A stretch of DNA of 64,000 nt from Astropecten irregularis (GCA_963971285.1 OZ020250.1:13066499-13130498); one strand, 5' to 3'; counted from the first letter of the stretch, positions 11,801 through 22,400 are shown. Numbers and translations are program-made. The notes: generated by a model not told the origin, from the letters alone.

Positions 11801-13664
11801 TTAGTGGAAGGAGAACTTTGGTACTTTGTGTTTCATTGTAATTTACACAAATCTTAATGACCATAATTAATTGCAGTACCTGCTGCCATATTGGATTCGA
11901 ATGACCCTGGTGGTCGTAGTATGCCATCTGCACGTGGAGGCAATCTAGGTTGTGGGTTCAAATCCCACCTGAGCCACCTCATGTGCACAGCCTTTTCATG
12001 TACACTTATAAAGCACTGAGCATGCAGTGGCAAGCCTAATTTCATTGATACTTTTGTGTTTGCTGTAATAAAAGGTCTGTACATCCATGGCAAAGATGTG
12101 ACCAAGCTGGCCTCTATGGGCAAACTGAAGACTGGTAGACTGTGTAGAGAGGTGTGTGATTCCTGTCTGCAGTATTGGGGAGGAATGGGCTTCACTAGTG
12201 AAGTATTAGTCAGCAGATTCTACAGGGATTTCAGGTAAGGATGTAGGGAATATACCGGTGGTCATGCACTTAATATCAGTGTGTAGATACTACAGAGATA
12301 TCGGGTATTAGGACTGGTGCTGGTCTGTTTATCCGGATATAGGTTAACTGACCCGGATTTAATTATCCGGTTACAGATTTTCACTAACAGTTAACCGAAG
12401 TTGAAAGGAAAAAACAGAGACCAATGTTTGGCTCATGCTCAACAAGCCAAAAAGTTGAAAAACTGTAGAATTTCAGTCAGCCTTTCGTCCATTTTGCCAA
12501 GTAGAAACACGCTTTTCACAAACTGGATCTAAAAGAAACATTGCATGTACTGGATCTAAATGCTTGATCTTAAAAAACAACATCGTAAAAAGCATTCCAA
12601 AAGTGATGATTACATTGAAGAAAACGTATATACCATAAATTGCACATGTCACGCATGTTGCATGTTATTACATAGTTTAACCGTTAACCTGATTTTTTTT
12701 TCAATCAGTAAACGGATATGAAATTACCCAATTTTGCCCAGCACTAATTAGGACCATTTTGGATTCACATATCTGATGCCTTGTGGAGACCGAGCACAAT
12801 ACTAGTTTGAATGTATCTCCACAGGGAAATTCTAAAGGTGTGTAGGTATAAACAAGGTTTTCACAAAACTGATATTTGGAATTTACTCAAAAACTAGAAA
12901 TGTTTAAGGCATACATATCTGTCGCAAAGAGAAGTATTTTATATAAGCGACGTCTGCTAGAAATTTCAACCCAGGAAAGTGATTCTGGTTCAAATGGGAG
13001 CGATTTCAATTCTGCTCTTCAGAGAGTGTTCATTTAGTACACAAGAACAAATCCATCTGCACAAGGATACAAATTCTGGTATGTGTATTCACTAGTGCTG
13101 TACTGATCAGCAGATTGTACAAGGACTTCGGGTATTAAACACGGGGAAATATTCAGTCATTTTGCTAAGGTATTCTCAATTATATTAGTCCATAGATACT
13201 AGAGGAATATCACAGGTGTTGGAAACTATTTGAGTTCACTATAGTCGTACTAGTCAGCAGATCTACTCTTGAGTGACTTCAGGGGCCGGATTCATAAAAC
13301 TTACAAGGCGTCGCAGAGTTAAGACGCATCCATACTCTATGGACTCGTCGCAGGTACGACACGTTGCAAATCGAGTTGCGAGGTGTCGCAGAGCTTTATG
13401 AAATTGTTCCCAGGTAACACAGGAGGAAGTATTCAGTCACTGTGTTGACGCTAGAGGGATAGGTAGCTTATATTACTCAACCAAAACTGTGATCACTGTA
13501 CTAGTCAGCAGATCCCCCCATACCATGGGGTATTAATAAAATCTTTCATTCTCTGTCTTTGTTTTCCTAGGCTTATCTCCATCGGAGGTGGAGCTGATGA
13601 GGTTATGCTATCTATCATCAGCAAGTACATGGGCATCCTGCCATCACCACCCAAGAAAAAATAA
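2642..13664 (+). CDS. Acyl-CoA dehydrogenase, mitochondrial; 9 exons, 430 aa, complete
   Basis: Flavoprotein of the acyl-CoA dehydrogenase family (FAD-dependent alpha,beta-oxidation of acyl-CoA, electrons to ETF), expected in the mitochondrial matrix. Exons: 2642-2818, 5447-5567, 5956-6085, 6867-6973, 7574-7741, 9099-9272, 10343-10504, 12075-12234, 13571-13664. They join in phase to 1293 nt including TAA. The N-terminus (about 25 residues: Arg, Ser, no acids) looks like a transit peptide. Residues 167-179, [13 protein letters not shown], match family signature 1. Residues 379-398, from QYWGGMGF to RFYRD, match signature 2. Where short/medium-chain enzymes carry the catalytic Glu near the C-terminus (EGT motif), this protein has Gly ([11 protein letters not shown], about 402-412). 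Glu285 in QEERM is the probable base, as in LCAD and isovaleryl-CoA dehydrogenase. It resembles proteins annotated as probable acyl-CoA dehydrogenase 6 in invertebrates; substrate length cannot be read from sequence. Confidence 0.96.
2985..3296 (-). repeat. Interspersed repeat (reverse copy) interrupted by the MULE-like element
   Basis: Reverse-complement copy of a repeat also found at 36365-36938, 41213-41806 and 51876-52096. Shared text includes acctgtctatcattgttt, cgacgaaaaaccttgc and gacccataatttagc. Its end is interrupted at 3297 by the 3306-3799 element and resumes after 3808. Confidence 0.6.
3306..3799. mobile_element. MULE-like non-autonomous DNA transposon (494 bp)
   Basis: Terminal inverted repeats of about 70 bp begin GGCAGTGGATATTTTGCCGG and end with the complement. 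Flanking 9-bp duplications are TTACAGTAA (3297-3305) and TTACTGTAA (3800-3808), one mismatch. Nine-base duplications and GG termini fit the Mutator-like superfamily. It carries a broken ORF (separate entry). Confidence 0.8.
3429..3683 (+). pseudogene. Broken transposase-type N-terminal domain inside the MULE-like element
   Basis: ATG at 3429 opens a frame of 84 codons broken by one TGA at 3540-3542. Before the stop it reads [19 protein letters not shown]; after it come [19 protein letters not shown] and [10 protein letters not shown], then TGA. The pattern (size-and-shape opening 'GxxFxSFEDvexa', then basic strands with Cys) resembles the N-terminal domain of ZSWIM3/FAR1-type, MULE-derived proteins. 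No catalytic domain is present. Family assignment is by recollection of the motif pattern, so moderate. Confidence 0.55.
5447..5567 (+). CDS. ACAD exon 2
   Basis: Residues 60-99 plus the first base of codon 100. Acceptor tttatttgcAG at 5445-5446, donor GTATGT. Encodes the N-terminal helical domain ([12 protein letters not shown]). Confidence 0.94.
5956..6085 (+). CDS. ACAD exon 3
   Basis: Residues 100-142. Begins with the [11 protein letters not shown] motif typical of the family. Acceptor AG at 5954-5955, donor GTAATA. The 21-bp minisatellite starts about 45 bp downstream of this exon. Confidence 0.94.
6127..6735. repeat. 21-bp minisatellite in ACAD intron 3
   Basis: Tandem units of GTCATTGCCTTGGTGCTCCTG, with variants carrying CCC/TCC/TCTCTGGAG. 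The second half is organised into a higher-order block of about 88 bp repeated at least three times. Because the units are multiples of three, both strands show long open frames (LVIALV... and MTRSTKA...). Intron 3 is spliced around it, so it is not coding. Confidence 0.9.
6867..6973 (+). CDS. ACAD exon 4 (signature 1)
   Basis: Residues 143-178. Contains [14 protein letters not shown], the substrate/FAD-site signature; its last Ser is completed by exon 5. Acceptor ttggacAG, donor GTAAGT. Confidence 0.95.
7039..7393. mobile_element. TTAA-family element, diverged copy
   Basis: Diverged member of the abundant family with AGGT...ACCT termini. Right end TGCCT followed by TTAA (7394-7397). Internal landmarks are shared with other copies: nt-CACAGATTTACG-TATAACTT and GGTAGAAACATACCGTTA. 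Confidence 0.65.
7574..7741 (+). CDS. ACAD exon 5
   Basis: Residues 179-234. Contains [14 protein letters not shown], the beta-barrel domain motif whose Trp-Thr contacts FAD in family members. Donor G|GTAAC. Confidence 0.95.
7787..7936. mobile_element. Foldback MITE
   Basis: Ends GGGCCGATTTTACTTATGC and TTAGTGAAATCGGCC are complementary, and the interior also pairs (GCGATGATCGCAAAG). No clear target duplication. Confidence 0.6.
8025..8522. mobile_element. mariner-like MITE (498 bp)
   Basis: Long imperfect inverted ends starting CAGGGTGAGTCAAAAAG, flanked by TA on each side (8023-8024, 8523-8524). Fits a Tc1/mariner-type insertion. No ORF. Confidence 0.75.
8652..8995. mobile_element. TTAA-family element, diverged copy
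   Basis: Same subfamily as 7039-7393 (CTGTTCTGTCACC near the right end); right TTAA at 8996-8999. Confidence 0.65.
9099..9272 (+). CDS. ACAD exon 6 (probable catalytic Glu)
   Basis: Residues 235-292. Carries [19 protein letters not shown] and [14 protein letters not shown], then [14 protein letters not shown]. Glu285 in EER sits where LCAD and IVD keep their catalytic base. Acceptor ctattcAG, donor T|GTACGT. Confidence 0.94.
9366..9697. mobile_element. TTAA-family element, degraded
   Basis: Right end ACCAAAGTATGATTTTACCT matches the family terminus. The left end is degraded (GCATACTTTCGTAGG). Confidence 0.65.
10020..10140 (+). repeat. tRNA-derived SINE fragment
   Basis: Contains a B-box-like CTGGTTCGAATCCTGCTCC and the tail words gacttagaattaatccag and cagtttcccttgtgg, shared with the copies at 27503, 53395 and 59834. 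Confidence 0.55.
10343..10504 (+). CDS. ACAD exon 7
   Basis: Residues 293-346. Contains [16 protein letters not shown], the conserved helical motif with the Arg that contacts FAD across the dimer. Acceptor cacaaAG, donor G|GTGAGT. Confidence 0.93.
10948..11182. mobile_element. Foldback element with CAATTTCATGG termini
   Basis: Left end GGGATCAATTTCATGGAGC, right end GCGCCATGAAATTTGCC. Further copies at 58706-58870 and 63421-63645 share ttgcccaataaaacaaacc and cagccaaagaacaatcac. Confidence 0.6.
11572..11800. mobile_element. MITE with complementary ends
   Basis: ATGGGCGTTTACGAAAC at the left and GTTTCGTAAATGCCAT at the right are complementary, and the next bases (GGCTCAGGCTCC / GGAGCCTAAGCC) also pair. 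Confidence 0.65.
12075..12234 (+). CDS. ACAD exon 8 (signature 2)
   Basis: Residues 347-399. Encodes [19 protein letters not shown] and the following YRD, fitting family signature 2. Acceptor ataaaAG, donor AG|GTAAGG. Decayed copies of its 3' end lie in the next intron. Confidence 0.94.
12315..12746. mobile_element. hAT-like non-autonomous element in ACAD intron 8 (432 bp)
   Basis: Perfect 8-bp target duplication ATTAGGAC (12307-12314 and 12747-12754). Termini TGGTGCTGG and CCCAGCACTA; the interior has several GTTAAC-type motifs in both orientations. The insertion falls inside a decayed copy of exon 8. Confidence 0.8.
13281..13417. mobile_element. Foldback MITE in ACAD intron 8
   Basis: Begins GGGGCCGGATTCATAAA and ends TTTATGAAATTGTTCCC; CGTCGCAGAGTTAAGACG-type words occur in both orientations. 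It interrupts one decayed exon 8 copy. Confidence 0.5.
13571..13664 (+). CDS. ACAD exon 9 (C-terminus)
   Basis: Residues 400-430 and the TAA stop at 13662-13664. [20 protein letters not shown] ends the fold; the tail is PSPPKKK. The next AATAAA is far downstream, near 14942, so the 3' UTR length is unclear. Confidence 0.93.
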
Positions 13665-14622
13665 GAACACGGACTCCTTCCCATTGATCAAACATAAGTG
13701 GATTCCTGGAGGGTTTGTTTTGTTGCTTTTTTTTTCTTTTTTTTTACCTAATGAACGTGATTGCTCTATCAAAACTTGGCAGGGTTTGTAAATATTTTGG
13801 GGAGGGTTCCCAGTACAAAGATGCTCATGTCTTACATGATGGTAATGCCTGTCGCATCATCACACAAGTCACTGTTGATGTGACAGATGTTACTGGTATG
13901 GAATTGTGCATGGGCTTATGAATGAGCTATCTATAAGGGGAGGTCTGGAACAGCAAATTAATCATTTGTACAATTACGATGCAATTCAATGCAAACATTG
14001 TAATTTTTCCATACACATTTTGATTGTTTAAGAAATTTAGCAGCAGAGTGGATATTCAATATTTTTAGACCAGGGGGCGCGTTCTGGCTGGTGTGACCAG
14101 GAAAGTGTTTCTGTTGTCACTTTTGATGAACAGAAGCATAGTCGGGGGAGGGCGCTGAAACACTTTGTAAAATGAAAACAAAATGGCAGAGGACATGGCG
14201 GAAGGATTTGAGCCTGTTTGTAGCTTACCATTCGGCCATGTTGGACCATAAACCAATCCGGGTTCAGTTGAACCAATGACGTCATTAATTTGAAGCAGAA
14301 CCAAAGTTGCCAAAACACCAAATTAATAACCAATGTAGAAACATGTTCATGGTTCGGGCCACCAAAACGCGCCCCCAATTTGTACAGCATTGCATTGTGA
14401 TTTAATCTCCATTTTGAATATATCTGATCTTCATATTAATATACTTATACTCATCTAATTTGCTTATTGGTATCGCATTTCCAATCTACATATTGATATC
14501 AATCAAATACTGAAAAGGAAACGATATATTTATATAAACAATATATTGTACTTACAAACGCACTTAATAACACATGCAGTGTCCAAATCATGAAGCTTTG
14601 TATATGATAAAATATGTGTATA

Positions 14623-14758
14623 ATGGGAGACTTCGGAGAACCAGTCTTCAAGTCAACAGCGCACGCGCACGCAATTGTGAGCATGCGCGTGTTGTTTTGC
14701 GCCTGCGCTGTTGTGCGTGCGCTGTTGACTTGAAGAACGGTTCTCAAAAGTCTCCCAT
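14623..14758. mobile_element. Short MITE, GGGAGACTT family, copy 1
   Basis: Ends ATGGGAGACTTCGGAGAACC and GGTTCTCAAAAGTCTCCCAT; arms include CAAGTCAACAGCGCACGC. Nearly identical layout at 45955-46086 and 51563-51704. Confidence 0.8.
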
Positions 14759-15132
14759 TACATTTGTATTGTTTTCTTAACTTTGTTATCACCTCAAAAC
14801 TGCATTGTGAATAGAGACCAAGCGGCCTAATAAGTGAAGATATTCTTCAATTGTTATATGTACGGGTTTGGCACTGTACTGAATTTTGTTTGGATTGGTT
14901 ATGTAATATTTTGAAATCAGGAATAGACTAAAGATTATTATAATAAAGATTCCAGAAAAAAATAAATATGCATACAAAAAAACAGATGATACGCTTATCG
15001 GTGGTTACTGATTGCCCTTTGTAAGTATGATTTAATTACTGTGCAATATCCTGAGCTTACACCCATATTACGTGATGTGTTAAAGTTTTACGTATTTCGG
15101 TTTGAATGTGCACTTGCAGTGTACTCAGTTAA

Positions 15133-15600
15133 AGCTAATATCATACTTTGGTTTTTGTCAAAGTAATACAGATTTGTGGGCAAAAATATGAAGGAAAATA
15201 CAGTAAAAGTAATCTGTGAAAATTTCAGTCCCATACATTGCCCACTTTTTGAAAAAAAACAGCGAAAAACGGCCACAGTATTTCTTAAGTGTTTTCTCTT
15301 TTATACAGTAAAAGTAATCTGTGAAAATTTCAGTCCCATACGTTGCCCACTTTTTGAGAAAACAGCGAAAAACAGCAACAGTATTTCTTAAGTGTTTTCT
15401 CTTTTATTTTTGATCTTTTAAAAGATCAAAAAGATTTTTGGTTGTTGTTTTACTAATTTCTGGATAAATACACCATTTCAGGCAGAAACATTTTAACAGT
15501 ATATGGTTCTACACCACCATCTTCATACCCTGCAAGTTATACGTAAATCTGTGAACATTTCTGTTTGGGTCTCTTACCAAAGTATGATACAACTATACCT
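15133..15600. mobile_element. TTAA-family element with internal 105-bp duplication
   Basis: TTAA at 15129-15132 and 15601-15604. Within it a block starting CAGTAAAAGTAATCTGTG occurs at 15201 and again at 15306, making this copy about 100 bp longer than its relatives. Confidence 0.8.
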
Positions 15601-17254
15601 TTAAGCTGGTGTACCAGAGAAATCTAGTATGTGGAAGGGACATGCACTGAGAAGTATTGAGGTACATTACCCTACAAACGCAAAGTATCATTCTAAGAAC
15701 GATGTAATGTCAACCCTAACCCACCTCCATACCACAGTGATTTTTCCTGCAGAAAGTGTGGTATCCTGAATACCACAATACACAATAGTATGATCCAGGA
15801 CACCAAGGAAAAATTGTGGTAAGCAGCATCTGTCATGTGCGGTTGCACTGGGTTAGGGTTAAAAAGAATGTCAAAATCAAAAAGAATGCAAGTACCCATT
15901 TTTGTAAGAAATAAAATAACTGCACAGTCAAATACGATTCAAAAATATGTTAAGTTCATTTGTAAGTTTAATTTCTTTGATAACATCAACCATGGAGGTA
16001 TATCTCCATACATCAACATATACAATCAGAAATTATTGAAAACAAATTCCATCCAATAGCTATAAACTACATAATTATAGGGCAATATAAGCCCTAGTAT
16101 ATAAACCTTCCAGACACAACTGGTATGGTACCAATTCAACTCAAAACTGCAGCGGGTTTTTTCTTTTGCTTCATGGCTGGCAACATTCCATGTAGCTGGC
16201 AACGAATTATTGTATGAGTTGTGAACATTCATCTGAGTATTAAAACGCTGCCCAATCGCAATCTCCACCAACGACCACAATGATTGTGGTCGTTGTTTGC
16301 GGCAAACTCTTTTTATGAAAATAATACTGAAAGATTTGAAATAAACAAACAGTACTACATGTACTTATTATTACACAATAATAAATACTATGCTAAAAAG
16401 AAATATGCGACTGCTTCCACCCAAACGTACACATCTTAAAATTTATAATCATGATCTAGAAAGTTGTTGACCTCTTCATAAAATAGACTACAAATCTGTC
16501 AGTTTCATAAAATCTATTAACACACAATAAAGAATATCATTATATTGGACATATTTCATTATTTCCATCACATTTATATAGGCCTACTGGTTATTTATTC
16601 CATGATTCTACAGTGTTTAACTCGAGGATCATTCCCAGCAAAGTGAAACTAAATGTCACACTCTCATCAAGACTTGAAAAGTAAAAAATTTACCCAAAAG
16701 ATTAAGTTACCTCATTTCAGCTAAAAAGACAAATGAACTCTTCCACCAAAAAAAACTCCTGCCCATCATCACACACGTTATTTAATCAACAGACATTTAA
16801 CCCTTGACCCACAGAGGGCTAGTCCATTATAATGTAGGTAGATACACTGGAGGGTGAGGGGCTAGATTTATACATTGATTCTAAAGAAATTGAAGCTAAG
16901 CTTCGAGACAGAAATATGAGATTTCCTCTTATTTATAGATAACATGCATTGCTAAAAGACGGCCCTAAATACAACTGTAATCGGAACTTTTTTCAGAATA
17001 CTTTTTTATCACCTCTGGGCTGGGGGTATATTTATTTTATTTTCAGACAGTGGGGATACATCTTAAGGTCTACCTTACTTTTAAATATTTCTTCTTCTTT
17101 TTTGCCTTCATGATCCAATTAAAAATATTTTTTATATATTTTTTAAAAATAAAACGTTTCTCCAAAACGTTCCTCGTAAAATTGATTTTAACTTTTAAAG
17201 TCACTTTCCTTTCATGATACATTACTAAACGTTTCCTGGTTTAACTGTAAATAA

Positions 17255-17383
17255 AGGGTGCATTCGTTTAGATCCCCCGGGTCGACACCAGTCAACCTCG
17301 TCTCCATTCTCTCGCTTGTTTTGTGCAGTATAGCACGACCATTCCCAGTAAGGGCTGACCCATGTTAGCTAAACGAATGCACC
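17255..17383. mobile_element. Short MITE
   Basis: GGGTGCATTCGTTTAG at the left and CTAAACGAATGCACCC at the right are perfectly complementary over 16 bases. Confidence 0.7.
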
Positions 17384-19216
17384 CAAAGAAAGACTCGCCA
17401 TGTTGATTAAGTCAATATGTATGGAGTGTTCAGTCGTACCCTGCTGATTCTCAAATATTTCCGTTACAAATAATCATTGCCATAAAGCCGTAGTGAAAAT
17501 CATTGAACACATTTTAGTATGGATGGCCAATGCCATTTCCCTCATGCACATGTTGCACATATCTCTATGAAAGGATCAATAAAGTGCACTAAAACATAGA
17601 CACATCATTATGCAAAATATGTGTAGCGCATATGAAACAACTTATGAGAAAAAACACATATGGAAAAGTGGCTTTATAATATTTGTACACAAAATAAAGC
17701 TCTTTTGAAATATCATTCACAATTAAAATAACATATACTGGTACTAGTCTCATATGTTTACATCAGTGTTCTATCTATATATGTATCATTAGGAATAATA
17801 CATAAACTACTTAAAGTAAAATGCCATATTCTTAGCAGATATCCACGAAGAATGCAATTAAGTGCCACCAGGGCACCAACTTGACGAGCACAGCCAGAGG
17901 AGAAATAAAGAAAGGAAGGATAATAATCATAAAAATAATTTCAATAAAATTTCAATAAAATCAAATAAATGCTGACGGCAAGGGGTTTTACAATAAAAAC
18001 AAAGAAACATTAAAACCTTTAAAAAGATTCGAAATGAAAAGAATCGCTAAGAAACAGGAATCCTATAAGTGAAAATCACAGACCTAGCGGAACTTTTCAG
18101 TGGAACTTAAATTTCTCCTGAAGGGAGATATTATTGCAGGAGAAAGAGAAACATGGAATAAGGTAATAATTCCAAAGAAATACACAGCTATGAGATGAAA
18201 GGGAGGATTATAAACTCAAAATAAGTTCTGTAACTCAAGTTTGAGGGATGATATCTTTTTTAAGAAAGATTTGAGGCTTTGCATGGTGACAATTGGTATG
18301 TGGATCGGTTTGTGGAAACACCATGTAATCGTTCATACTTCACACTTCTATATCATTCCTACTTTGCACTTCTATATCGTTCACACTTCACGCACATTTT
18401 GGCACATCATTGTAAAGAGGAATAATCACACTTTCCAATGATACCAGTTTCACCATTCATATATCAGTAACAAAAAAGGAAAAAAAAAAACTTTTTTGAG
18501 GGGTTTATTTAGGGTCTGACTACAAATATAAATTTTAAAAGCTCATACGTCATATAATATCTAATTACAAAGTCTACATAATTGTTTAGTTTTGTCTGTT
18601 TTACAGACAAGATTGCCTACGGTCGATTTCACGAAGCACTGAGATTAAATTAATCTCAAATCTGAATGTGATCTTGAATCTTGATTTGCTGGAGCAAAGT
18701 ATGATGTTAAATATTCATCACTATGATGATCCTCACAACACTATCTTAAGATTAGATTAATCCAAGTGTTTCTGTGAAATCATGCCCAGTACAATATAAA
18801 ATATACTCAAATGGAATAATGATCTGAAAATGAAGCAGTGAGGACTATTGGTGGCGGTGTTTGATCCGAATGACGGTTCGAGTCAGCATCGAGTCTCAGT
18901 CGGAACAATTTCATGACGTGAGCTGCTGAAATTTTGGCAATTTTGACCCGAACAGTGCAAGCAACAAGATGCTAACATTGTTAGCTTACAAGCTCTATGA
19001 CATTGTCTGACATGTTAAGCTCCCTGCTCATTAATCTAGCTAGAATTTACAAATTAATTGCCCAAATTCCTCTTTGAACACAAATACCTCTTAATGCATA
19101 CAGACAAAATATTTGTTTCAAATTTTTGTATTTTCTTTAAAAGATATTACAGGTTGTTAACTTTGACCATCCGAATAAAATGAATTATCAAGTAATTTTA
19201 ATACATTGAATACATT

Positions 19217-19222
19217 TTTATT
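19217..19222 (-). terminator. Polyadenylation signal of the decarboxylase gene
   Basis: AATAAA on the minus strand, 63 bases past the stop codon, in an A/T-rich tail. Confidence 0.5.
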
Positions 19223-19284
19223 ATTTTTTGCATGGAGTTTTTCGTTCTGGCTATTAAAGCCTGGATTTTCAGCTGTCTTGTGAA

Positions 19285-19485
19285 TCAGGCCTTGTTGTCG
19301 TTGTCAGAAATAATGATGTCCTGGCCCAGCCGTTCGATCTCGTCAACGACCCACTCCACGTCCTTAGACGTTGTGGCATGATTGCAAAAGATCATGCGGA
19401 TGAAGTTGACCCGGTCCCCGAGCGGCTGGTAACCGATCATCATGCTTCCGTTGGTCATCATTTTCTCCTTGATTTTGGGTGCCAC
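19285..19485 (-). CDS. Decarboxylase last exon, residues 437-502
   Basis: [20 protein letters not shown], then [10 protein letters not shown] (Arg466) and [11 protein letters not shown]; stop TGA at 19287-19285. The tail SDNDNKA extends a little past the usual GQDL end. Confidence 0.95.
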   Translation of the reverse strand: MAPKIKEKMMTNGSMMIGYQPLGDRVNFIRMIFCNHATTSKDVEWVVDEIERLGQDIIISDNDNKA

Positions 19486-22400
19486 CTGAACAAAGGGAAA
19501 AGTACCGTAGTTCAAGCCAAAGTGATGTCACTGACGATATTCCTATTAATGTTTTAACAACTTTAATCACTTTAACGGTAGTATCCTACTTTGGTAAAGT
19601 TGATAAACAGCTGCAGTCTGTTCATAATTTGATTTGTCATGAAATAAAAACAAAACTGTGAAATTTGCAGCTCATTTGATCATTGGAAACACTAGAAAAC
19701 AGTGAAAAACCGTTGTTACGCGAAATTGTAAGGTAATTACAATTGTGAGGTTTTGATCTCTGAGATCAAAATTGTTTTTGGTCTTTTGTTTTACTCATTT
19801 CTGCATAAATACAGCATTTCAGGTGGAAACATTTTGTACCAGGGAAATATCACTATACAACACGCAAAAAAGCATTTATACATTCCCATCCTCTACTACT
19901 TACGCGATGAAGTTTCTTCTGCAGTTCTGGCCCGTCTGGAATGTTTTTCAAGCTAGGCGGTATGTACCAAAACGTCACGTTGGTGCACTGGGGCTAAAGG
20001 ACATAGAAAGAGAAGTTAAAAACATGTTAAGGTATTCAACCAAACCACCAGAAAAAGATCACAAGAAACCAAAAATCATCAACTTTGAAGAAAAGTTTAT
20101 AAAAGGACAAGTATGATAGCTTCTGTGGACTGGAATGATCCACTTTATAAAGTCAAAGACTTTGAAATATTTCAGTCATTGCAATGTTGAAAAAAGTATA
20201 AACTGCAGGGTTAGAACCAAAGTTTCATGTTATCATTATTATCTCTGGTCATTGGGCTGCATTTACATTCCTGAAACCATCTCAACTCCCTGGGGAGTAT
20301 ACAGCCATAGACATAAATAACCTATAGACCAACAGCAGAGGGCGTGAGCACGTAATTTTGTAAACGGACGCCATCTCAAAAAACTATGGGCAAAGTGCGC
20401 GTCACTCAGTGCGCGAGGCGCGCGCGCCGCACGTAAACAATTGATTTTATTTCAAAATCTCGCAAAGATTCTAAAAGATGCCGCACGTAATCTCACGCTA
20501 GTTGCCTCTCATAAAAGCAAGATGAAATTTCGAACACAAAAATTTTCATTCAATCTTTCCATTATTTGAGAAAAATATATTACTGTGCAATGGTATGTGA
20601 GGTAAACCTAATGCTCCAATGGGTTTAAAGTTGATACCAATTCGTTTTCATCTAGAATTTCCTGTTTGAATCGATCCTTTCTATTCAATCGTGCGTAAAA
20701 GTAACTTTATTTGCCCATAGTTTGGCAATAGTCGGGTGCCGTCACAATTACGGTACCCCGTCATGCATTTGAATAGGGCGCTGTCGGTCTATGGGTTATT
20801 TATGTCTGTGTATACAGCCCAGGCTGCTGTAAAGCACACAAAGGCTAATGAAGCACACAAGGCCATCACTACCCCCACAGGTACCCATTTACACCTGGGT
20901 GAAGAGGAACAATATGTGACAAAGCGTCTTGCCCAAGGATGCAAGCACCATAATTTTAAACCCATTGCTGGATTCGAACCCACAATCTGTAGATTGACTA
21001 CAAGACCTTGAGTACGGCACACCATGAGGTCACAGCCTCCTAATGTGGCCTGCTTGACCACAGACGTAGCCAAGTCATCTGGTCCATGTACCCATTTGAA
21101 CATGTTGGTGAGAGGAATTGTTAAAGGTAATATCATACTTTGGTTTTTGTCAAAAAAAATGTAGATTCATGGGCAAAAATACCTCAAAGAAAATGCTCTA
21201 TACACAACGATCGATGCCAATGGTTACAAAGTTGAAACCTTACCTCCATGACAAGCTTGAAGTTCTCTCTTTTCCTGATCAGGTCCGCCATATACCTGCA
21301 TTATTAGAAAATGAAGATCACCCATTTGTCAGTATGAGTCATAATTCATTGCAGAAACAACGTGGATAATAATTTATCTGATTTGATTGAACAAATTCAG
21401 GCCATTTTCTCCCTCACAGCACTGAGAATTCCAACTGGTTCTACGTGAGATTCTTTTATAATCCTAGAAATTTTTAATACTCAAACGAACTACTTATTCA
21501 GTAATAGGGTGACATTTTCATAGGGTTGAGTATAAAATTTTACTAACCTATTTCTTAACATCCTCCAAACCAAAGAACTTGAAACTGACATATGTTCACA
21601 TTGAGAGCATTATCTGCCTACTATTAAAAAATTAAAAAACTATCTAAAATTTAGACAGTAAAAAGTGTCTTTAAAAGGTAGCTAGGACCTTAAGGTGACC
21701 TCCAAATGTCACCCTAAGACCCATGGTTGCCCTAATATTCGCTGACATACTGATTCCAATATTGATTTGATTCATATATTAGTCTCACAGTGAGCCCAGA
21801 ATTTTACAAACAGACAATCTGCGGTAAAAGGACAAGGAATGATGTTTCATTTAGTTTGTCTTCTTTTGAAGAGGTCATTGAAAAGTGATCAAAGAAACCT
21901 GACTGAAGCAGGATTCAAACTAGTGACCTCTGAAATACTGTACCAGCACCCTACCAACTGAGCTATCTAGCGCTATGTTGCTTGGCTGTGTTCAACCCAA
22001 TTTGTCGATAGGGTTCCGTGCTCGAGCTATTAATAGAATACGCCCTTTGCTATCGACAGCTATAGTTACCCGGATGTTCGGACAAACATCACAACATTTA
22101 CGTGTAAGTGAATGGAACAACGTGCGACTTGTTTGTCCAAACCTCTGAATGTGATGTCACGAGCGCTGAGCCCTATTACTGGTATCTTTCTTTATTTGCC
22201 AGTTAGAAGCCACAAAACCACTCACATAGAAGTTTACAGGCCAAACTTTCAAAAATAAAAGACTTTCTTCCCTTGGCTTTAATAATGGACCGTTCCGGCT
22301 TTGCTCTTAAGTCCCGCCCACCTCAACAACGCCACGTGTTTTACATACAGCATGTGACCGAGATTCACCAAGGTAATGGACGAAGTGTCCTCCAATTAGT

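Larger units (their letters stand above)
12270..13535 (+). repeat. Decayed tandem copies of the exon 8 3' end within intron 8
   Basis: The end of exon 8 (ACTAGTGAAGTATTAGTCAG, then CAGATTCTACAGGGATTTCAG) recurs in degraded form near 12270-12305, 13089-13145, 13175-13225, 13235-13285 and 13490-13515. The copy at 13089 still reads [14 protein letters not shown] and keeps a GT after it. Copies are separated by an inserted hAT-like element and a foldback element. Confidence 0.65.
13665..19216. other. Intergenic spacer between convergent genes
   Basis: No exon found on either strand. Contents: an inverted-end element at 14073-14379 (GGGGGCGCGTT / AACGCGCCCCC), a short MITE at 14623-14758, a TTAA-family element at 15133-15600, a 129-bp MITE at 17255-17383 and a repeat related to 25993-26235 at about 18268-18440. 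The stretch 15860-17250 is AT-rich with nothing I can name. Confidence 0.6.

Noticed and set aside
19772-20116. 114-codon plus-strand ORF
   Set aside because: It overlaps the antisense of a confirmed decarboxylase exon (19904-19993) and a TTAA-family element.
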